In this document: one piece after another, positions 39,723 through 41,782 of the stretch
How the letters are laid out: each line of letters begins with the position of its first letter
Position numbering within the stretch: the stretch's first letter is position 1
From: an uncultured Lachnospiraceae bacterium
GTDB taxonomy: Bacteria > Bacillota > Clostridia > Lachnospirales > Lachnospiraceae
Direction: 5' to 3'
Assembly (NCBI GenBank): GCA_947589155.1
Contig: CANQBH010000018.1
Coordinates: 1-41,782, forward strand
DNA length: 41,782 nt
Notes under the pieces: generated by a model
Database searches by the model: none
Told to the model about the DNA's origin: nothing
What the model saw: only the letters and a program-made list of their open reading frames with translations
Translations under genes and position numbers: made by a program

Positions 39723-40467
39723 AACCGCTGTCCTCCCTCTCCTGCTGCGAATGATGGTTCGGCTGCGTCTGCTCCATCTTGTACCCTCTGCCCCAGATCA
39801 CCTTTAAGAAGCGCGGTTCCGACGGGTCGTATTCGAGTTTTTCCCGCAGATGCCGGATGTGGACGGCCACGGTATTCTCCGTGCCGAACGCGTCTCCGCG
39901 CCACACCTCCTGATAGATCTCCGACGGCGAGAAGACCCTGCCCGGATGCCGCATCAAAAGGTGAAGGATATCGTATTCCGTCGGCGTCAGGCTGACGGGT
40001 TCGCCGTCCAGCGTCACTTCCTTGGCGCGGTCGTTGAGGCTGATCGGCCCGATCACAAGATCCTCCACGGCCGGATCTTTTGCCATGGCGCTGCCGCCGA
40101 GCTGCATATACCGCCGCAGCTGGGATTTGACCCGCGCCAAAAGTTCCACGGGATTGAACGGCTTGGTCACATAATCGTCGGCGCCCACGTTCAGTCCGAG
40201 CACCTTGTCCGTATCCTCGCCTTTGGCGGTCAGAAGGATCACCGGCACGTTGCTGAACTCGCGGATCCGATCCAGCGTCCTGATCCCGTCGAGGACCGGC
40301 ATCATCACATCCAGCAGCACCAGATGCACTTCTTCGCTCCCCCGAAGGATCTCAAGCGCCTCCTGCCCCTGCCGCGCTTCCAATACGCGGTAGCCTTCGC
40401 TGCTGAGATAGATCCGCAGAGCGGACACAATGTCCTTTTCATCGTCGCATACTAAGATATTATACAT
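39709..40467 (-). CDS. OmpR/PhoB-family response regulator
   Basis: A 252-residue regulator. The receiver domain is residues 1-120 (CDDEKDIVSAL acidic pocket, D53 in LVLLDVMMP, T80 in ILLTAKGED, K102 in YVTKPFNPVE). The winged-helix output domain is about 145-235 (SLTPTEYDILHLLMRHPGRV, then NTVAVHIRHLREKLE and WGRGYKME). Its start overlaps the leader described at 40495-40591. GGAGG precedes the ATG. The partner kinase gene follows directly. Confidence 0.95.
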   Translation of the reverse strand: MYNILVCDDEKDIVSALRIYLSSEGYRVLEARQGQEALEILRGSEEVHLVLLDVMMPVLDGIRTLDRIREFSNVPVILLTAKGEDTDKVLGLNVGADDYVTKPFNPVELLARVKSQLRRYMQLGGSAMAKDPAVEDLVIGPISLNDRAKEVTLDGEPVSLTPTEYDILHLLMRHPGRVFSPSEIYQEVWRGDAFGTENTVAVHIRHLREKLEYDPSEPRFLKVIWGRGYKMEQTQPNHHSQQEREDSGYGEK

Positions 40468-40494
40468 AGTTCCTCCGTTTTACGGCGTTCCCAC

Positions 40495-40545
40495 AAAAAA
40501 ACCACCGCAATGCTTATGATCGATCATAAGAACATTGTAGTGGTT
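40495..40545 (-). terminator. Long stem-loop with U-run (terminator or leader attenuator)
   Basis: An 18-bp perfect palindrome CTTATGATCGATCATAAG (40513-40530) is extended by CAATG/CATTG and AACCAC/GTGGTT arms. On the minus strand it is followed by six U (40500-40495). It may end the serS-NifX-like transcript, or lie in the leader of the response-regulator transcript. Confidence 0.75.
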
Positions 40546-40550
40546 CCTTC

Positions 40551-40591
40551 ATTAAAATCCAAGAGGCGAAACCGTTAAGAATTTATTAAGA
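40551..40591 (-). promoter_or_regulatory. Candidate activated promoter of the two-component operon
   Basis: On the minus strand, two TCTTAA repeats 11 bases apart (40591-40586 and 40580-40575) overlap a weak -35 (TTAACG, 40578-40573). A 16-base spacer leads to the -10 TTTAAT (40556-40551). The 11-base spacing is what OmpR/PhoB-type regulators bind, so autoregulation is plausible. Confidence 0.4.
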
Positions 40592-40597
40592 CACGGC

Positions 40598-40996
40598 TCA
40601 ATGACAGCCTCCGCAGGCGCTTCCGCAGTCCGAACAGCAGCCGCCGTCGCCGCCGTCGTGGCAGTCGCAGGAAGCAACCGTTGCAATCGGCAGTTCTCCC
40701 GCAAAAAAGGCCGCGACCGCGTCGTCGGGATCCATCGTCACCTGCGGGCAGACGGCGATCCCCGCCTGCGCCAGCCCTTCCATCGCGCCCTCGCCGATGC
40801 TGTCGCAGATCACGAGGGATACGGAATAATCCAGCATGGTCGCGACGACGGCATCATGTCCCTGCCCGAACGGCGCGACCACCGCGGAATCCAGAATCTT
40901 CCCGTCCTCCGCCTCATAGAGTTTGAAGAAATCGGCGTGCCCGAAATGCCTGCCGATCCCGCCTGTTTCTTTGTCATAGGTTACTGCAATGACCAT
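40598..40996 (-). CDS. NifX/NifB-associated (dinitrogenase iron-molybdenum cofactor-type) protein with Cys-rich tail
   Basis: A 132-residue protein of the dinitrogenase Fe-Mo cofactor-binding family (MVIAVTYDKETGGIGRHFGH, DFFKLYEAEDGKI, VSLVICDSIGEGAM, GIAVCPQV). The tail, about residues 109-131, has nine residues typical of metal binding (CDCHD, CCSDCGSACGGCH). It may bind or carry a metal or metal cluster. No nitrogenase genes are in the window, so a role in nitrogen fixation is not implied. Confidence 0.85.
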   Translation of the reverse strand: MVIAVTYDKETGGIGRHFGHADFFKLYEAEDGKILDSAVVAPFGQGHDAVVATMLDYSVSLVICDSIGEGAMEGLAQAGIAVCPQVTMDPDDAVAAFFAGELPIATVASCDCHDGGDGGCCSDCGSACGGCH

Positions 40997-41011
40997 CGCT
41001 TTTTCCTCCGA

Positions 41012-41782
41012 TCATGTCCGGTTGGGACAGAGTTTTTCTTTTCCTCCCATATACGGGCGGAGCGGTTTTGGAATGTTGACCGAGCCGTCCGCGTTCAGGT
41101 TGTTCTCCAAAAAGGCGATCAGCATCCGCGGCGGCGCGACGACCGTATTGTTCAGCGTATGCGCGAAATACTTGCCGTCCTTTCCCTTGACCCTGATCTT
41201 CAGCCGCCTTGCCTGCGCGTCGCCCAGATTGGAGCAGGAGCCGACTTCAAAATATTTCTGCTGCCGCGGCGACCACGCCTCCACGTCGCAGGATTTTACC
41301 TTCAGATCCGCGAGATCGCCGGAGCAGCACTCCAGCGTCCGCACCGGAATATCCAGACTGCGGAACAGATCTACGGTGTTCTGCCAGAGCCGGTCGTACC
41401 AGACCGGCGATTCTTCCGGACGGCAGACGACGATCATCTCCTGTTTTTCAAACTGATGGATACGGTAGACCCCGCGCTCCTCGATGCCGTGCGCGCCCTT
41501 TTCCTTGCGGAAGCACGGAGAATAACTCGTCAAGGTATAAGGGAGGTCTTCCTCTTCCTGCACCGTATCGATGAACTTTCCGATCATCGAGTGTTCCGAC
41601 GTTCCGATCAGGTACAGATCCTCGCCCTCGATCTTATACATCATCGCGTCCATCTCGTCGAAACTCATGACGCCGGTAACGACGTTGGAGCGAATCATGA
41701 ACGGCGGCACGCAGTAGGTAAAGCCGCGGTCGATCATAAAATCCCTCGCGTAGGCGATCACCGCCGAATGGAGCCGCGCGAT
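41012..41782 (-). CDS. serS: Seryl-tRNA synthetase, C-terminal part (runs off the window)
   Basis: About 256 codons of a class II synthetase, open to the window end. Seen are FTYCVPPFMIRSNVVTGV, YLIGTSEHSMIGKF, motif 2 SPCFRKEKGAHGIEERGVYR, HQFEKQEM, SRQ-like EAWSPRQQKYFEVGSCSNLG and motif 3 TLNNTVVAPPRMLIAFLENN. The end IPKPLRPYMGGKEKL is typical of SerRS. The N-terminal coiled-coil arm and start codon lie beyond the window. Confidence 0.93.
   Translation of the reverse strand: MARLHSAVIAYARDFMIDRGFTYCVPPFMIRSNVVTGVMSFDEMDAMMYKIEGEDLYLIGTSEHSMIGKFIDTVQEEEDLPYTLTSYSPCFRKEKGAHGIEERGVYRIHQFEKQEMIVVCRPEESPVWYDRLWQNTVDLFRSLDIPVRTLECCSGDLADLKVKSCDVEAWSPRQQKYFEVGSCSNLGDAQARRLKIRVKGKDGKYFAHTLNNTVVAPPRMLIAFLENNLNADGSVNIPKPLRPYMGGKEKLCPNRT

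Overview
The window looks like a Firmicutes chromosome, most likely a Lachnospiraceae-type Clostridium relative. The reasons are strong AGGAGG-type ribosome sites, a class B sortase with an SPKTG sorting signal, CpsB/CpsC/CpsD/LCP capsule proteins of Gram-positive type, TypA, a two-OB-fold SSB and a Rpn nuclease of the kind common in gut Clostridia. The genus is an inference. 

Positions 88-29,965 are one large surface-polysaccharide (capsule/EPS) locus, almost all on the minus strand. It is read from a consensus promoter at 29,991-30,019 beside a divergent XRE regulator. In transcription order it encodes: CpsB phosphatase, CpsC, CpsD kinase and an LCP transferase; an SPKTG surface protein, sortase B and a degenerate GH3-like membrane protein; a PglF-like UDP-sugar 4,6-dehydratase; two plus-strand toxin-antitoxin modules that interrupt the locus; a DegT aminotransferase; an acylation module (acetyltransferase, DltA-like adenylation enzyme, GNAT, acyl carrier protein, LpxD-like acyltransferase); a phosphoglycosyl transferase and a PIG-L deacetylase; a remnant of a second phosphoglycosyl transferase; a FemAB-like transferase, LicD, cytidylyltransferase and SDR; a GT4 glycosyltransferase and a Wzy-like polymerase; and a distal run of an acetyltransferase, three ATP-grasp enzymes, a Wzx flippase and an acyltransferase. 

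The main discovery is a set of nine poly-G tracts (7-8 G on the coding strand, seen as C7-C8 on the plus strand), all inside this locus and none in the 12.5 kb of housekeeping DNA beside it. Seven lie inside genes for polymer decoration (acyl/acetyltransferases, GNAT, ATP-grasp), always over a Gly-Gly. One lies at a gene junction where it forms the ribosome site, and one lies in a leader. Two of the genes are out of frame exactly at the tract (OFF), and five are in frame (ON). In the TupA-like gene the tract sits between two copies of a duplicated domain, with stops just downstream in both other frames, so slippage would switch between a one-copy and a two-copy enzyme. This reads as a multi-gene phase-variation system that diversifies the decorations of a Gram-positive capsule while the backbone genes stay fixed. 

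Positions 30,118-41,782 are chromosomal backbone: XRE regulator, alpha/beta hydrolase, dapB-rpn-dapA, a corrinoid adenosyltransferase, SSB, typA, a two-component system, a NifX-like protein and partial serS. The only gene-free stretch over 300 bases is 13,052-13,499. It holds the transferase remnant and otherwise nothing I recognise. Positions 1-87 and 8,100-8,229 hold no gene I can see. No tRNA, rRNA, CRISPR or transposase gene was seen.
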